A stretch of DNA of 13,328 nucleotides from Pseudomonadota bacterium (GCA_023387775.1 JAEWHN010000370.1:1-13328), one strand, 5' to 3'; shown: positions 1 through 8,284, numbered from the stretch's first letter. Translations and numbers: made by a program. The notes: a model not told the origin generated them from the sequence alone.

Positions 1-880
1 CGCGCAGATAGATCGCGACCGACAGGGCGAAGACGACGCAATAGCCGGCGAAGACGCGGATTTGCGGGTCTCTCAGGGCGTCGGTGCGGCCGCGCACCAC
101 GAACAGGATCATGATCGAGAACGGCAGGCCGCCGATGAACATGAAGATGGAGGCGATCCACAGGATCGAGGGCGTGTTGGTATAGCGCGCAAAGGATGTG
201 TCGTGGGTCGACATGCCGCCGGTGGCAAGGGTCGACATTGCATGGTTGATCGCATCGAAGCCCGTCATGCCCGCCGCGGCGTAGCAGATAGCGCATATCG
301 TCACCAGCGACGTGTAGATGACGATGAGGCTGAGCGCGAAGGTGTGGAACCGCGCGAAGGGACGGTCTTCGATGTCGGACGACTCGATCTTGAAATAGGA
401 CACGCCGCCGATGTTGAGGAAGGGCAGCAGGAAAAGGCCGAGCGCGATGACCCCGAGGCCGCCGATGAATGTCAGCAGCGAGCGCCACAGCAACAGGCCG
501 GGCGGCGCCTCATCCAGTCCGTTGATAATGGTCGAGCCGGTGGTGGTGATGCCAGAGACCGATTCGAAGAACGCGTCCGTAAGGCTCAGCCCGAGCGACG
601 AGGCCAGAAACGGCACCGCTCCGGCGATGGCCAGCGTGAGCCACAGCAGGTTGACCAGCAGGAACCCGAAACGCGTGGTGGCCTGCGGCGGGCGCCCTTG
701 CGTCGCCAGTGCAACCGCCATGGCAAGCCCGCCCATGAACAGTGCGGAAAAGGCGAAGGCGCGCCAATCCTTGCTGCCGTAATAGAGATCGACCGCGGCC
801 GGAATCAGCATCGCGGCAGAAAGATACATGGCGAAGATCGCAGCAACGTGGATCGCGGCGCGAACGGCGGTTCTATTCAC
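1..880 (-). CDS. trkH: TrkH-family potassium uptake protein, N-terminal part (runs off left edge)
   Basis: Integral inner-membrane K+ translocating subunit of the Trk/Ktr/HKT superfamily, normally gated by a cytosolic TrkA partner that is not in the window. About 293 residues are visible of a family length near 480; the C-terminal part lies beyond base 1. The frame is read from the reverse complement. It shows several hydrophobic segments and two selectivity-filter P-loops: SGITTTGST at about residues 109-117, and MSTLATGGMST at about 215-225. The segment QGRPPQATTRFGFLLVNLLW (about 61-80) and GGLGVIALGLFLLPF (about 140-154) are typical of TrkH. I chose the GTG at 880-878 because it gives VNRTAVRAAI followed directly by the first membrane segment; an AGGG sits about 7 bases upstream. 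In-frame upstream codons stay open for some distance, so the exact start is uncertain. Divergent from ilvA. Confidence 0.88.
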   Translation of the reverse strand, partial: MNRTAVRAAIHVAAIFAMYLSAAMLIPAAVDLYYGSKDWRAFAFSALFMGGLAMAVALATQGRPPQATTRFGFLLVNLLWLTLAIAGAVPFLASSLGLSLTDAFFESVSGITTTGSTIINGLDEAPPGLLLWRSLLTFIGGLGVIALGLFLLPFLNIGGVSYFKIESSDIEDRPFARFHTFALSLIVIYTSLVTICAICYAAAGMTGFDAINHAMSTLATGGMSTHDTSFARYTNTPSILWIASIFMFIGGLPFSIMILFVVRGRTDALRDPQIRVFAGYCVVFALSVAIYLR

Positions 881-1106
881 GGAAAGGACCCTGGTTACTC
901 GGCAATCCCCGTGCCAAGAACGTGGCGACAAGGTGGCGGGGCGGCGACAGTGGCGTCATCTTGGCTAATATGCAATAGGCGGAACCGGCCATCGACAGCT
1001 ACGTGTCGTTGCGGCCAGGCGATGGCGGCAGTGGTCGTATTCGCATATGCCGGCGCCGGCGTTGACCTCCGCGTGGCGCCTTCGACCAGAATGGAGCGAT
1101 TTGGCG
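881..1106. other. Divergent intergenic region trkH/ilvA
   Basis: These 226 bases must hold the promoters of both divergent genes. A TAATAT at 966-971 is a possible -10 for rightward transcription, with a poor -35 (GCGACA, 944-949, spacer 16). A TTGACC at 1062-1067 has no good -10. Two adjacent perfect palindromes lie at 1043-1050 (GCATATGC) and 1049-1060 (GCCGGCGCCGGC). A short inverted repeat CGACA/TGTCG lies at 993-997 and 1004-1008. The ilvA ribosome site is GGAG at 1093-1096. No coding evidence. Confidence 0.4.
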
Positions 1107-2363
1107 ATGACGAATTTTGTCGAGCGGGTGGATGACGCGACCCGCACACTGCGCGAGCTGTTTGCCGAAACGCCACTTCAGCAAAACGCGTATCTGTCGC
1201 GCAAGACTGGCGCCCACATCTTCCTGAAGCGCGAGGATCTGTCGCCGGTGCGCTCCTATAAGATCCGCGGCGCCTTCAATTTCTTCCGCAAGGCGTTGGC
1301 CGGCGGCAGCCGAGCCGAACTGTTCGTCTGTGCCTCGGCCGGCAACCATGCCCAGGGCTTTGCCTATGTCTGCCGCCATTTCGGCAAGAAGGGCGTGGTC
1401 TTCATGCCGGTGACCACCCCGCAGCAGAAGATCGACAAGACGCGACTGTTCGGCGGCGAGTTCGTGGAAATCCGCCTCGTCGGCGACTTCTTCGACGATT
1501 GCTATCGAGCGGCCATTGACTTCACGGAAGCCTCCGGCGCGCATCTGGTGCCGCCCTTCGACCACAAGGACATTATCGAGGGGCAGGCGAGTGTGGCGGC
1601 GGAGATCGCGGCTCAGATGCCCGACGGTCGCGAAGCCGACATGGTGTTTTTGCCGATCGGCGGCGGTGGACTGGCGGCAGGCGTAACGCGTTACATGCGC
1701 GAGAATGGAGCCGCCACGCGCTTCGTGTTCTGCGAACCGCTGGGTGCGCCAAGCCTCAAGGAGGCGCTGCGGCTAGGCAAGCGGGTGAAACTCGACAGGG
1801 TCGACAATTTCGTGGACGGCGCGGCCGTGGCCGAGATTGGCCGCGAACCGCTGCGCTATCTCAAGGAGTTTGACGAAGCGTCCGTGCGGCTCGTGCCGGA
1901 GAACAGGCTGTGCGCTACGATGATCGAGATGCTCAACGTCGAGGGCGTCGTGCTGGAGCCGGCCGGTGCGCTCTCCATCGACGCGCTCAAGGATTTTCCG
2001 AAGAAGGAAATCAAGGGCAAGACCATCGTGCTCGTGATCTCGGGCGGCAATTTCGATTTCGAGCGCCTGCCGGATGTGAAGGAGAGGGCGCTTCGCTTCG
2101 AGGGGCTGAAGAAATATTTCATCTTCCGCTTCCCGCAGCGTCCGGGCGCGCTGCGCGATTTCCTCGAGCTTCTCGGTCCTGACGACGACATCTCCCGCTT
2201 CGAATATCTGAAGAAATCGGCGCGCAACTTCGGCTCGGTGCTGATCGGCATCGAAACCAAGGACGCCCGCAATTTTGCAGTGCTGACGAAGCGCTTCCAT
2301 GAAGCGGGCTGGGCTTACCAGGACATCACAGAGAACGAGACACTGGCCGAATTCATTATTTGA
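1107..2363 (+). CDS. ilvA: Threonine ammonia-lyase (threonine dehydratase), biosynthetic short form with one ACT-like domain
   Basis: PLP enzyme converting L-threonine to 2-oxobutanoate and ammonia, the first committed step towards isoleucine; cytosolic. The 418 residues match the roughly 410-residue single-ACT-like form rather than the longer enterobacterial form with two. The PLP lysine is K52 in SYKIRGAF. SAGNH (77-81) is the substrate/cofactor loop, GGGG (185-188) cups the PLP phosphate, and ISGGN (311-315) is the conserved C-terminal turn of the catalytic domain. An ACT-like regulatory domain spans about 335-418 and includes FRFPQRPGALRDFLE, so isoleucine feedback is likely by family analogy. 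Start: an in-frame ATG at 1047 exists, but ATG 1107 has GGAG 10 bases upstream and gives the family-like MTNFVERVDDA. No neighbour belongs to the isoleucine pathway. Confidence 0.95.
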   Translation: MTNFVERVDDATRTLRELFAETPLQQNAYLSRKTGAHIFLKREDLSPVRSYKIRGAFNFFRKALAGGSRAELFVCASAGNHAQGFAYVCRHFGKKGVVFMPVTTPQQKIDKTRLFGGEFVEIRLVGDFFDDCYRAAIDFTEASGAHLVPPFDHKDIIEGQASVAAEIAAQMPDGREADMVFLPIGGGGLAAGVTRYMRENGAATRFVFCEPLGAPSLKEALRLGKRVKLDRVDNFVDGAAVAEIGREPLRYLKEFDEASVRLVPENRLCATMIEMLNVEGVVLEPAGALSIDALKDFPKKEIKGKTIVLVISGGNFDFERLPDVKERALRFEGLKKYFIFRFPQRPGALRDFLELLGPDDDISRFEYLKKSARNFGSVLIGIETKDARNFAVLTKRFHEAGWAYQDITENETLAEFII

Positions 2364-2378
2364 ACTGGCGCAGCCAAC

Positions 2379-2400
2379 AAGACCTCCACGGGTCTTCTCT
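2379..2400 (+). terminator. Weak hairpin just after ilvA
   Basis: AAGACC (2379-2384) and GGTCTT (2391-2396) can form a 6-bp stem with a 6-base loop, 15 bases after the ilvA stop, followed by the pyrimidine run CTCT. The stem is short and the U-tract poor, so this is only a candidate end for the ilvA transcript. Confidence 0.3.
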
Positions 2401-2421
2401 CGCACTGCAACATATATTTGA

Positions 2422-2450
2422 TTGCTTTTTCCCGCCGAATGGGCCATATG
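2422..2450 (+). promoter_or_regulatory. Candidate sigma-70-type promoter for the DEAD-box helicase
   Basis: TTGCTT (2422-2427), a 17-base spacer and CATATG (2445-2450) fit a housekeeping promoter. It would start transcription near 2457, leaving an untranslated leader of about 250 bases before the helicase. Four of six bases match at each hexamer by eye; not proven. Confidence 0.33.
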
Positions 2451-2456
2451 CGGCGA

Positions 2457-2705
2457 CATGGGCGCTTGGGCCGGGCTTCCGGCTTTCCCGACAGATGGGA
2501 CAGGTTGCGTCTGCTTTCCTCCGTTTTGATCGAGAGATCACCGGAGAAAAAGCCCTGCGGACATGGTGTTCGCGGGCACGACAGCGCAACCGTGCGGGCT
2601 TTTTTCAGCCCGCCGCCTTGTCGTTTCCATAGAGACATTTCGCCGGCAGGTAGCGCCTTGCCGCGATCATCGTTTGCGGCCGTGGCCGCGTGAAAGAAGA
2701 ACAGA
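2457..2705 (+). promoter_or_regulatory. Hairpin-rich probable 5' leader of the helicase gene
   Basis: This is most of the 342-base gap between ilvA and the helicase; I find no gene in it. Read as plus-strand RNA it can form several local structures. They are GCCGG/CCGGC (2470-2474 and 2479-2483), a two-part hairpin at 2519-2546 capped by a GAGA (GNRA-type) tetraloop, and the terminator-like stem at 2547-2604. Further on come GGCAGG with CC(T)TGCC (2645-2662) and GCGGC/GCCGC (2676-2680 and 2685-2689), just before the start region. GCGGGC/GCCCGC (2594-2599 and 2608-2613) would compete with the 2547-2604 stem, so two alternative folds exist. Long structured leaders are common on cold-inducible helicase genes; the role here is inference. 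Confidence 0.4.
2547..2605 (+). terminator. Attenuator- or terminator-like stem inside the helicase leader
   Basis: AAAAAGCCC (2547-2555) pairs perfectly with GGGCTTTTT (2596-2604), and the T-run continues to 2605. The 40-base interior contains a second stem GCACG/CGTGC (2576-2580 and 2591-2595) that abuts the outer right arm. The arrangement ends in a run of six T, like an intrinsic terminator that would also work in reverse. It may simply end ilvA transcription. If the promoter at 2422-2450 is real, it lies inside the helicase leader and could attenuate it. Confidence 0.4.
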
Positions 2706-4082
<1,377 letters not shown>

Positions 4083-4138
4083 CGGCCAACAGTCTGTCGG
4101 TCTCGCCGGCAGGGCTTATGAGTGAAGACATTCAGGAC

Positions 4139-4170
4139 GCGGCCGGAGTACTTTGCTCCGGCCGCTTTCT
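4139..4170 (+). terminator. Strong intrinsic terminator after the helicase gene
   Basis: GCGGCCGGAG (4139-4148) and CTCCGGCCGC (4156-4165) form a perfect 10-bp stem with a 7-base loop, followed by TTTCT. The tail reaches into the stop codon of the convergent hydrolase gene (4169-4171), so the two genes are packed tail to tail. No T-run follows the stem in the reverse direction, so it acts mainly on plus-strand transcripts. Confidence 0.85.
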
Positions 4171-5143
4171 ATTGCACCACGGCCTTGATCCAGACTTCGA
4201 TCCGTTGCGCCAGGAATCTCGTCGTGGACGGCGACCGCACGTCGCCCGCTATGACGTGGTTGTCCGGGTCGCCGGAGGTTTCGACCGGCACGAGCTCATG
4301 ATAGCTGCCCCAGCGCGCCGCTATCTGGCGCGTCAGGTCCTGGCGGGTAATTGCGTCCAGGTCCGAGAAGACGAACAGGGCGGGGATTTTGATGTTCTCC
4401 ACCGGCGCCTCGCTCGCGAGCTTGGTGAGGGCGGCCATTGGCAGCGTGGCGCTGGTCGGGTAACGCGTGGTCCAGAATTGTTCGTGTTGCGAATTGCGCG
4501 GCTGGAAACTTCGCTCCTTGCCGGCGACCAGTTCGGCGATCTGCTTGCCCCAGGGCAGCGTCAGGATTTCGGCGCCTGCGGCCCGAACCCCGAAATTCGG
4601 CGAGATCAAAGCCATGGCCGCGACGCCGTCCGAAGCCCTTTGGTCGGCAGCCGCCTGCACGGCCAATGCCGCACCCGTCGAGGTGGCGATGACGACAACC
4701 TTTTCACCGATCTCACGGCCGATGGCGATTGCCTCGGCATAATCGTTGATCCAGTCGTTGACGGTGGCCGTGCCCATGGCGGCTCCGTCCTGCCCGTGAC
4801 CGGTCAGTCGCGTGTAGAAGAGGTTGGCATCGAGTGCGTCGGCCACTTCGTCGGGCAGCGGGCGCACCTCGGCCTTGGAGGCGGAAAAGCCGTGGACATA
4901 GACGATGGAAATCGGCGTCTTGGCGTGGATCATCGGATTTGCCCAGACGATCTCCTTTTCCAGCCCGTTGCGGATGCCGGCCAGCTTGCCTTCGGTTCGC
5001 TCGAGATAGGCCTCCGGGTCGTCGCCGATGGCGCTCGGGTCGAAGGTGATCTGCGTGTCGACCTGCACGCGCGGGCCGAGCGCAAACGCTAAGACGACTG
5101 CAGCAAGCAGGATCAGAATGGCAATGGTTATGCGGCGGCCCAA
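4169..5143 (-). CDS. Membrane-anchored alpha/beta hydrolase of unknown substrate
   Basis: Serine hydrolase of the alpha/beta fold, 324 residues. Residues about 5-23 (TIAILILLAAVVLAFAL) form one hydrophobic helix after MGRR, so the enzyme is probably anchored in the inner membrane with its catalytic domain outside, or exported. VYVHGFSAS (81-89) is the oxyanion-hole strand and TRLTGHGQDG (111-120) the following loop. The nucleophile elbow is ATSTGA with S155; the usual first glycine of G-x-S-x-G is alanine. The acid is probably D261 or D263 in FVFSDLDAITR, and the histidine H296 in DNHVIAG. The start is TTG 5143-5141, supported by GGAGGA (complement of 5150-5155) at 6-base spacing; an in-frame ATG at 5224 would put 27 non-family residues before the anchor. 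It lies 126 bases downstream of the SDR gene on the same strand and may share its transcript. Confidence 0.82.
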   Translation of the reverse strand: MGRRITIAILILLAAVVLAFALGPRVQVDTQITFDPSAIGDDPEAYLERTEGKLAGIRNGLEKEIVWANPMIHAKTPISIVYVHGFSASKAEVRPLPDEVADALDANLFYTRLTGHGQDGAAMGTATVNDWINDYAEAIAIGREIGEKVVVIATSTGAALAVQAAADQRASDGVAAMALISPNFGVRAAGAEILTLPWGKQIAELVAGKERSFQPRNSQHEQFWTTRYPTSATLPMAALTKLASEAPVENIKIPALFVFSDLDAITRQDLTRQIAARWGSYHELVPVETSGDPDNHVIAGDVRSPSTTRFLAQRIEVWIKAVVQ

Positions 5144-5220
5144 GGCAAGTCCTCCAGAAGCCGATCGGTCGCCGATGCGGCCGAATCGAATCCCTGACCT
5201 ACAGATTTCCTGAATCCACG

Positions 5221-5238
5221 CCAAGCGCCAAGCGCCAA
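5221..5238. repeat. Short tandem repeat, 7-base unit
   Basis: CCAAGCG occurs twice in tandem (5221-5234) followed by a partial CCAA, in the gap between the two minus-strand genes. It is too short to interpret and probably incidental. Confidence 0.45.
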
Positions 5239-5269
5239 TAGAGATGGACGGCGCGAGCGCCTTTTCTGC

Positions 5270-6091
5270 TCAGTCTCGCGGCTTGCGTCCGGCGGCCATG
5301 GGGCGCTTGTCCCATCCGGTCATCTTGTGGATCAGCCAAAAGCGCAGTTCGAACGGCAGCATGCGCAGCAGCTTCAGCGAAATGGTAAAGCGGCGCGGGA
5401 AGCTGGTTTCGAACCCGCCGCTGCGCACAGCGCGAGCTATTCGCCGCGAAGCGTCTTCCACGGGAATGAGCGCGGGCATTGCAATGTGCGTCTTCTGCGT
5501 CAGCGGCGTGTCCACGAAGCCGGGATTTACCACCTGCAGTCGCACGTTCATCTTGTCGAAGTCATGCTTCAGCGCCTCGGCAAGGTTGTTCAGCGCCGCC
5601 TTCGAGGCTCCATAGGCGCCGGCCGACGGCCAGCCGAAATAGGAAGACGCCGAGCCGACAAGCACGACGTGGCCGCGCCCGCGATACCGCATGCGTTCCA
5701 CTACCGGCACCAGCCCATAGAGAACGCCGAACAGATTGACGTCGAATGTGTTGACGATGTGGAGGGCGTCCAGGCGCTCGCCGCGGGTTGGAAAGTAGTT
5801 GCCGGCGCTGAAGATGGCCAGAACGATCTCGCCTACCTCGCGCTCGATGGCCGCCACGGTGTTTCGCATGCCATCTTCATCGGTCACATCGCAGAAAAAC
5901 GGCACGACGCGCCCAGGCAAGTGTCCCGTTTCCTCGACCAGTGTGTGAAGGCGCTCTTCGTCTCGCGAAGTAATGGCGACAGTATAGCCAGCGGCTGCAA
6001 GATCACGTGCAAGGAACCGCCCGATGCCGGTGCTGGCGCCGGTAATCCATGCCACGCCGTCCTTCGGGTCGGCCCGGTAAAGTACTGCCAT
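5270..6091 (-). CDS. Short-chain dehydrogenase/reductase (classical SDR), substrate unknown
   Basis: NAD(P)-dependent oxidoreductase of 273 residues with a Rossmann fold. TGASTGIG (17-24) binds the dinucleotide, SAG (95-97) stands where NAG is usual, and the structural Asn is N119 in FDVNLFG. The catalytic set is S147 (VGSASSYFG) with Y160-x-x-x-K164 (YGASK). PGFVDTPLT (190-198) is the usual post-catalytic loop. The roughly 40-residue C-terminal extension after RRF (FTISLKLLRMLPFELRFWLI) is hydrophobic and may touch the membrane, as in SDRs linked to lipid metabolism; that link is inference. Start: I chose the ATG at 6091 (MAVLYRADPKDGVAWITGAS), with GAGAGGGG upstream at long spacing. An ATG nine codons earlier (6118) is also possible. 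Divergent from cysK. Confidence 0.85.
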   Translation of the reverse strand: MAVLYRADPKDGVAWITGASTGIGRFLARDLAAAGYTVAITSRDEERLHTLVEETGHLPGRVVPFFCDVTDEDGMRNTVAAIEREVGEIVLAIFSAGNYFPTRGERLDALHIVNTFDVNLFGVLYGLVPVVERMRYRGRGHVVLVGSASSYFGWPSAGAYGASKAALNNLAEALKHDFDKMNVRLQVVNPGFVDTPLTQKTHIAMPALIPVEDASRRIARAVRSGGFETSFPRRFTISLKLLRMLPFELRFWLIHKMTGWDKRPMAAGRKPRD

Positions 6092-6264
6092 GCCGTGAAT
6101 CGCCCCTCTCAGTCCCATAAATAAGTAACCCCGCAGTTCGGTGATGGGAAGAGGGGCCGTCGAGTCAATTGGATATGGCCAGCAGCGGGCGACAATCGTT
6201 TCCCCGGCGTCCCGTTCGAGGGAAATGGAATCGGGCTTGTCCCCTGACCAGGCAATTTCATCTC

Positions 6265-6293
6265 TTGAAAGCCCGGCCGCTGGTTTTTACTGT
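6265..6293 (+). promoter_or_regulatory. Candidate sigma-70-type promoter of cysK-alaX
   Basis: TTGAAA (6265-6270), exactly 17 bases, then TACTGT (6288-6293). Transcription would start near 6300, giving a leader of about 22 bases that contains the cysK ribosome site AAGGAA (6309-6314). It lies within the 230-base divergent gap with the SDR gene (6092-6321), where I see no gene or riboswitch. Confidence 0.5.
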
Positions 6294-6321
6294 CGTCCTT
6301 TGAAAGACAAGGAATTTTTCC

Positions 6322-7356
6322 ATGCATCGTTCGGTGATCGACGTAATCGGCAACACGCCTTTGATCAGGCTCAATCGGGCCTCGGAGGAAACCGGTTGCG
6401 AAATCCTCGGCAAGGCCGAGTTCATGAATCCGGGGCAATCGGTCAAGGATCGTGCCGGCCTGTTCATCATTCGCGACGCGGAGCAAAAAGGGTTGCTGAA
6501 GCCGGGCGGCGTGATCGTCGAGGGCACGGCAGGAAACACCGGCATCGGCCTGACCGTGGTCGCCAAGGCGCTCGGCTACCGCACCGTCATCGTAATTCCC
6601 GACACGCAGAGCCAGGAAAAGAAGGATGCGCTGCGCCTGCTCGGCGCGGAACTGATCGAGGTTCCGGCCGTCCCCTACAAGAACCCGAACAATTATGTGA
6701 AGGTTTCGGGCAGGCTTGCCGAGCAGCTGGCCAAGAGCGATCCGAACGGCGCGATCTGGGCAAACCAGTTCGACTATATCGCCAATCGCGACGGCCACAT
6801 CCACACCACGGCGCAGGAAATCTGGAAGCAGACCGAAGGCAAGGTCGACGGCTTCGTCTCGGCTGTGGGCACCGGCGGCACGCTTGCCGGCGTCGCAGCG
6901 GGCTTGAGAGAAAAGAACCGCAACGTGAAGATCGCGCTCGCCGACCCGCTGGGCGCGGCGCTCTACAGCTATTACACAGCCGGTGAACTCAAGGCCGAGG
7001 GCAGTTCAATTACGGAGGGCATTGGGCAGGGGCGCATTACCGCCAACCTGGAAGGTTTTACCCCCGATTTCTCCTATCAAATCCCGGACGCGGAAGCGCT
7101 GCCGATCATTTTCGACCTGGTGCAGGAGGAGGGGCTGTGCCTCGGCGGTTCCACCGGCATCAACATTGCCGGCGCGATCCGGCTGGCGCGCGATCTCGGC
7201 CCCGGCCACACCATCGTGACGGTGCTGTGCGACTATGGCACGCGCTACCAGTCGAAGCTGTTCAACCCGGAATTCCTGCGCACCAAGGACCTGCCGATCC
7301 CCGAATGGATGGATCGCCAGACTGAAATCCCGGTGCCTTTCGAGGCGGTGGCGTAA
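6322..7356 (+). CDS. cysK: Cysteine synthase A (O-acetylserine sulfhydrylase)
   Basis: PLP enzyme joining O-acetyl-L-serine and sulfide to make cysteine and acetate; cytosolic, last step of assimilatory cysteine synthesis. 344 residues, slightly longer than the enterobacterial enzyme (about 320) but in the range of rhizobial CysK. IGNTPLIRLN (9-18) opens the protein; the PLP lysine is K42 in NPGQSVKDRAG. EGTAGNTGIG (67-76) is the substrate loop, GTGGT (183-187) the phosphate-binding loop, and S277 in LGGSTGIN contacts the pyridine nitrogen. The start ATG has AAGGAA 7 bases upstream. The stop TAA shares its last base with the alaX start ATG (TAATG), so translation is probably coupled. Confidence 0.96.
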   Translation: MHRSVIDVIGNTPLIRLNRASEETGCEILGKAEFMNPGQSVKDRAGLFIIRDAEQKGLLKPGGVIVEGTAGNTGIGLTVVAKALGYRTVIVIPDTQSQEKKDALRLLGAELIEVPAVPYKNPNNYVKVSGRLAEQLAKSDPNGAIWANQFDYIANRDGHIHTTAQEIWKQTEGKVDGFVSAVGTGGTLAGVAAGLREKNRNVKIALADPLGAALYSYYTAGELKAEGSSITEGIGQGRITANLEGFTPDFSYQIPDAEALPIIFDLVQEEGLCLGGSTGINIAGAIRLARDLGPGHTIVTVLCDYGTRYQSKLFNPEFLRTKDLPIPEWMDRQTEIPVPFEAVA

Positions 7357-8099
7357 TGGCGCACGACACCTACGCAGTCTTCCGCGACGACGCCTATCTC
7401 GCGGAAGCCGAAGCCCAGGTCGTGGCCGTGAACGACCGCGGCGGCATCATTCTCGACCGCACGATCTTTTACGCCACCTCCGGCGGCCAGCCGGGCGACA
7501 CCGGCTTGATGACCCGAGCCGATGGCAGCCGCATCGAGATCGCGGCCACCATCACCGGCGAAACCAAGAACGAGATCATCCACGTTCCCGCCGCGGGGCA
7601 GCCGCTGCCCGAGCCGGGAGAAAAGCTGGCGCTCGCAATCGACTGGCAGCGCCGGCACCTTTTGATGCGCATGCACACGGCCTGCCATCTGCTCACCGTC
7701 GTGTGCCCGTTTCCGATCACCGGCGCTTCGGTTGCCGAGGATGACTCCCGCGTCGATTTCGACATTCCGGATGCAGGCTTCACCAAGGAAGACGTGACCG
7801 CCCGGCTGATGGAACTGATCGCCGCCGACCATCCGGTGTTCACAAAGCTTATCTCGGATGATGAACTGGCCACCAATCCGGGCCTCGTGAAGTCCAAGAA
7901 TGTCAGGCCGCCAACCGGAAACGGCCAAATCAGGCTGGTCTGCATCGGCGAGAACGGCCTGGTCGACAGCCAGCCCTGTGGCGGCACGCATGTGCGCAGC
8001 ACCGGCGAGATCGGTGAAATCCATATTGGAAAGATCGAGAAGAAGGGGCGCGAGAACCGTCGCTTCCGAATCCGTTTCGGAGCGCTGCCTGCCCAGTGA
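7356..8099 (+). CDS. alaX: Alanyl-tRNA trans-editing protein, AlaX-M type
   Basis: Free-standing relative of the AlaRS editing domain. The family hydrolyses Ser- and Gly-tRNA(Ala) to prevent mistranslation. 247 residues; the glycine-rich FYATSGGQPGDTG (38-50) in the N-terminal subdomain marks the AlaX-M/L class rather than the small AlaX-S. The zinc site is complete: H107-x-x-x-H111 (MHTACH) with C208 and H212 (CGGTH). There is no long C-Ala extension, so AlaX-M fits best. The ATG overlaps the cysK stop by one base and no independent ribosome site is needed if ribosomes reinitiate. Pairing with cysK links serine-derived amino-acid metabolism to proofreading, though direct functional coupling is inference. 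Confidence 0.93.
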   Translation: MAHDTYAVFRDDAYLAEAEAQVVAVNDRGGIILDRTIFYATSGGQPGDTGLMTRADGSRIEIAATITGETKNEIIHVPAAGQPLPEPGEKLALAIDWQRRHLLMRMHTACHLLTVVCPFPITGASVAEDDSRVDFDIPDAGFTKEDVTARLMELIAADHPVFTKLISDDELATNPGLVKSKNVRPPTGNGQIRLVCIGENGLVDSQPCGGTHVRSTGEIGEIHIGKIEKKGRENRRFRIRFGALPAQ

Positions 8100-8118
8100 A
8101 GGTGACGGGTGGTTCGCT

Positions 8119-8147
8119 CGAGGCACGTAAGGGCGTACGGCGCCTCG
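8119..8147. repeat. Inverted repeat (hairpin) after alaX
   Basis: CGAGGC (8119-8124) with GCCTCG (8142-8147) encloses CGTA (8126-8129) with TACG (8136-8139), giving about 10 bp with a small internal loop and a 6-base apical loop. It lies 20 bases after the alaX stop. No T-run follows (GGGGTAGG), so it is not a classical intrinsic terminator. It could protect the 3' end of the mRNA. Confidence 0.5.
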
Positions 8148-8188
8148 GGGTAGGCGGGGGTTCTTGCAACCGAAATTGATTCAACGCG

Positions 8189-8284
8189 ATGCCGATATGT
8201 TGCATCATGCCGGCGAGAGGAGTCGCCGGCCGGTTCAACCTCATGTTGCGCTGGATCAAGGCGATTCATGAAATGCCGCGATAG
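8189..8284 (+). CDS. Possible 31-codon leader peptide with tandem Cys codons (speculative)
   Basis: An ATG-to-TAG frame reads MPICCIMPARG then continues to IKAIHEMPR, ending 73 bases before sseA. Codons 4 and 5 are TGT TGC (Cys-Cys). A perfect hairpin begins at codon 7 (8209-8230). There is no recognisable ribosome site before the ATG and such short frames arise by chance, so this is a weak call. It is recorded because cysteine codons precede a sulfur-metabolism gene. The remaining sequence of the 8100-8357 gap shows no other gene. Confidence 0.15.
   Translation: MPICCIMPARGVAGRFNLMLRWIKAIHEMPR
8209..8230. repeat. Perfect 8-bp inverted repeat upstream of sseA
   Basis: GCCGGCGA (8209-8216) and TCGCCGGC (8223-8230) pair perfectly around the 6-base loop GAGGAG, a purine-rich Shine-Dalgarno-like loop. 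No T-run follows. It sits 128 bases before the sseA ATG, in the middle of the 258-base gap. Role unknown: mRNA structure or protein-binding site. Confidence 0.55.

Noticed and set aside
1047..1106. Longer start for ilvA at 1047
   Set aside because: It lacks a ribosome site and adds 20 residues foreign to the family; 1107 has GGAG and a family-like N-terminus.
62..1135. 357-residue open frame on the plus strand
   Set aside because: It is antisense to trkH. Its translation is low-complexity R, E, D, G and H with no fold-like pattern, while the opposite strand encodes clear TrkH filters.
4118..5092. 324-residue plus-strand open frame over the hydrolase gene
   Set aside because: The minus-strand frame has a signal anchor, catalytic motifs and a strong ribosome site; the plus-strand translation looks like a codon shadow.
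5327..6124. 265-residue plus-strand open frame over the SDR gene
   Set aside because: Antisense to an SDR with TGASTGIG and YxxxK motifs.
8119..8147. Hairpin after alaX as an intrinsic terminator
   Set aside because: No T-run follows the stem in either direction.
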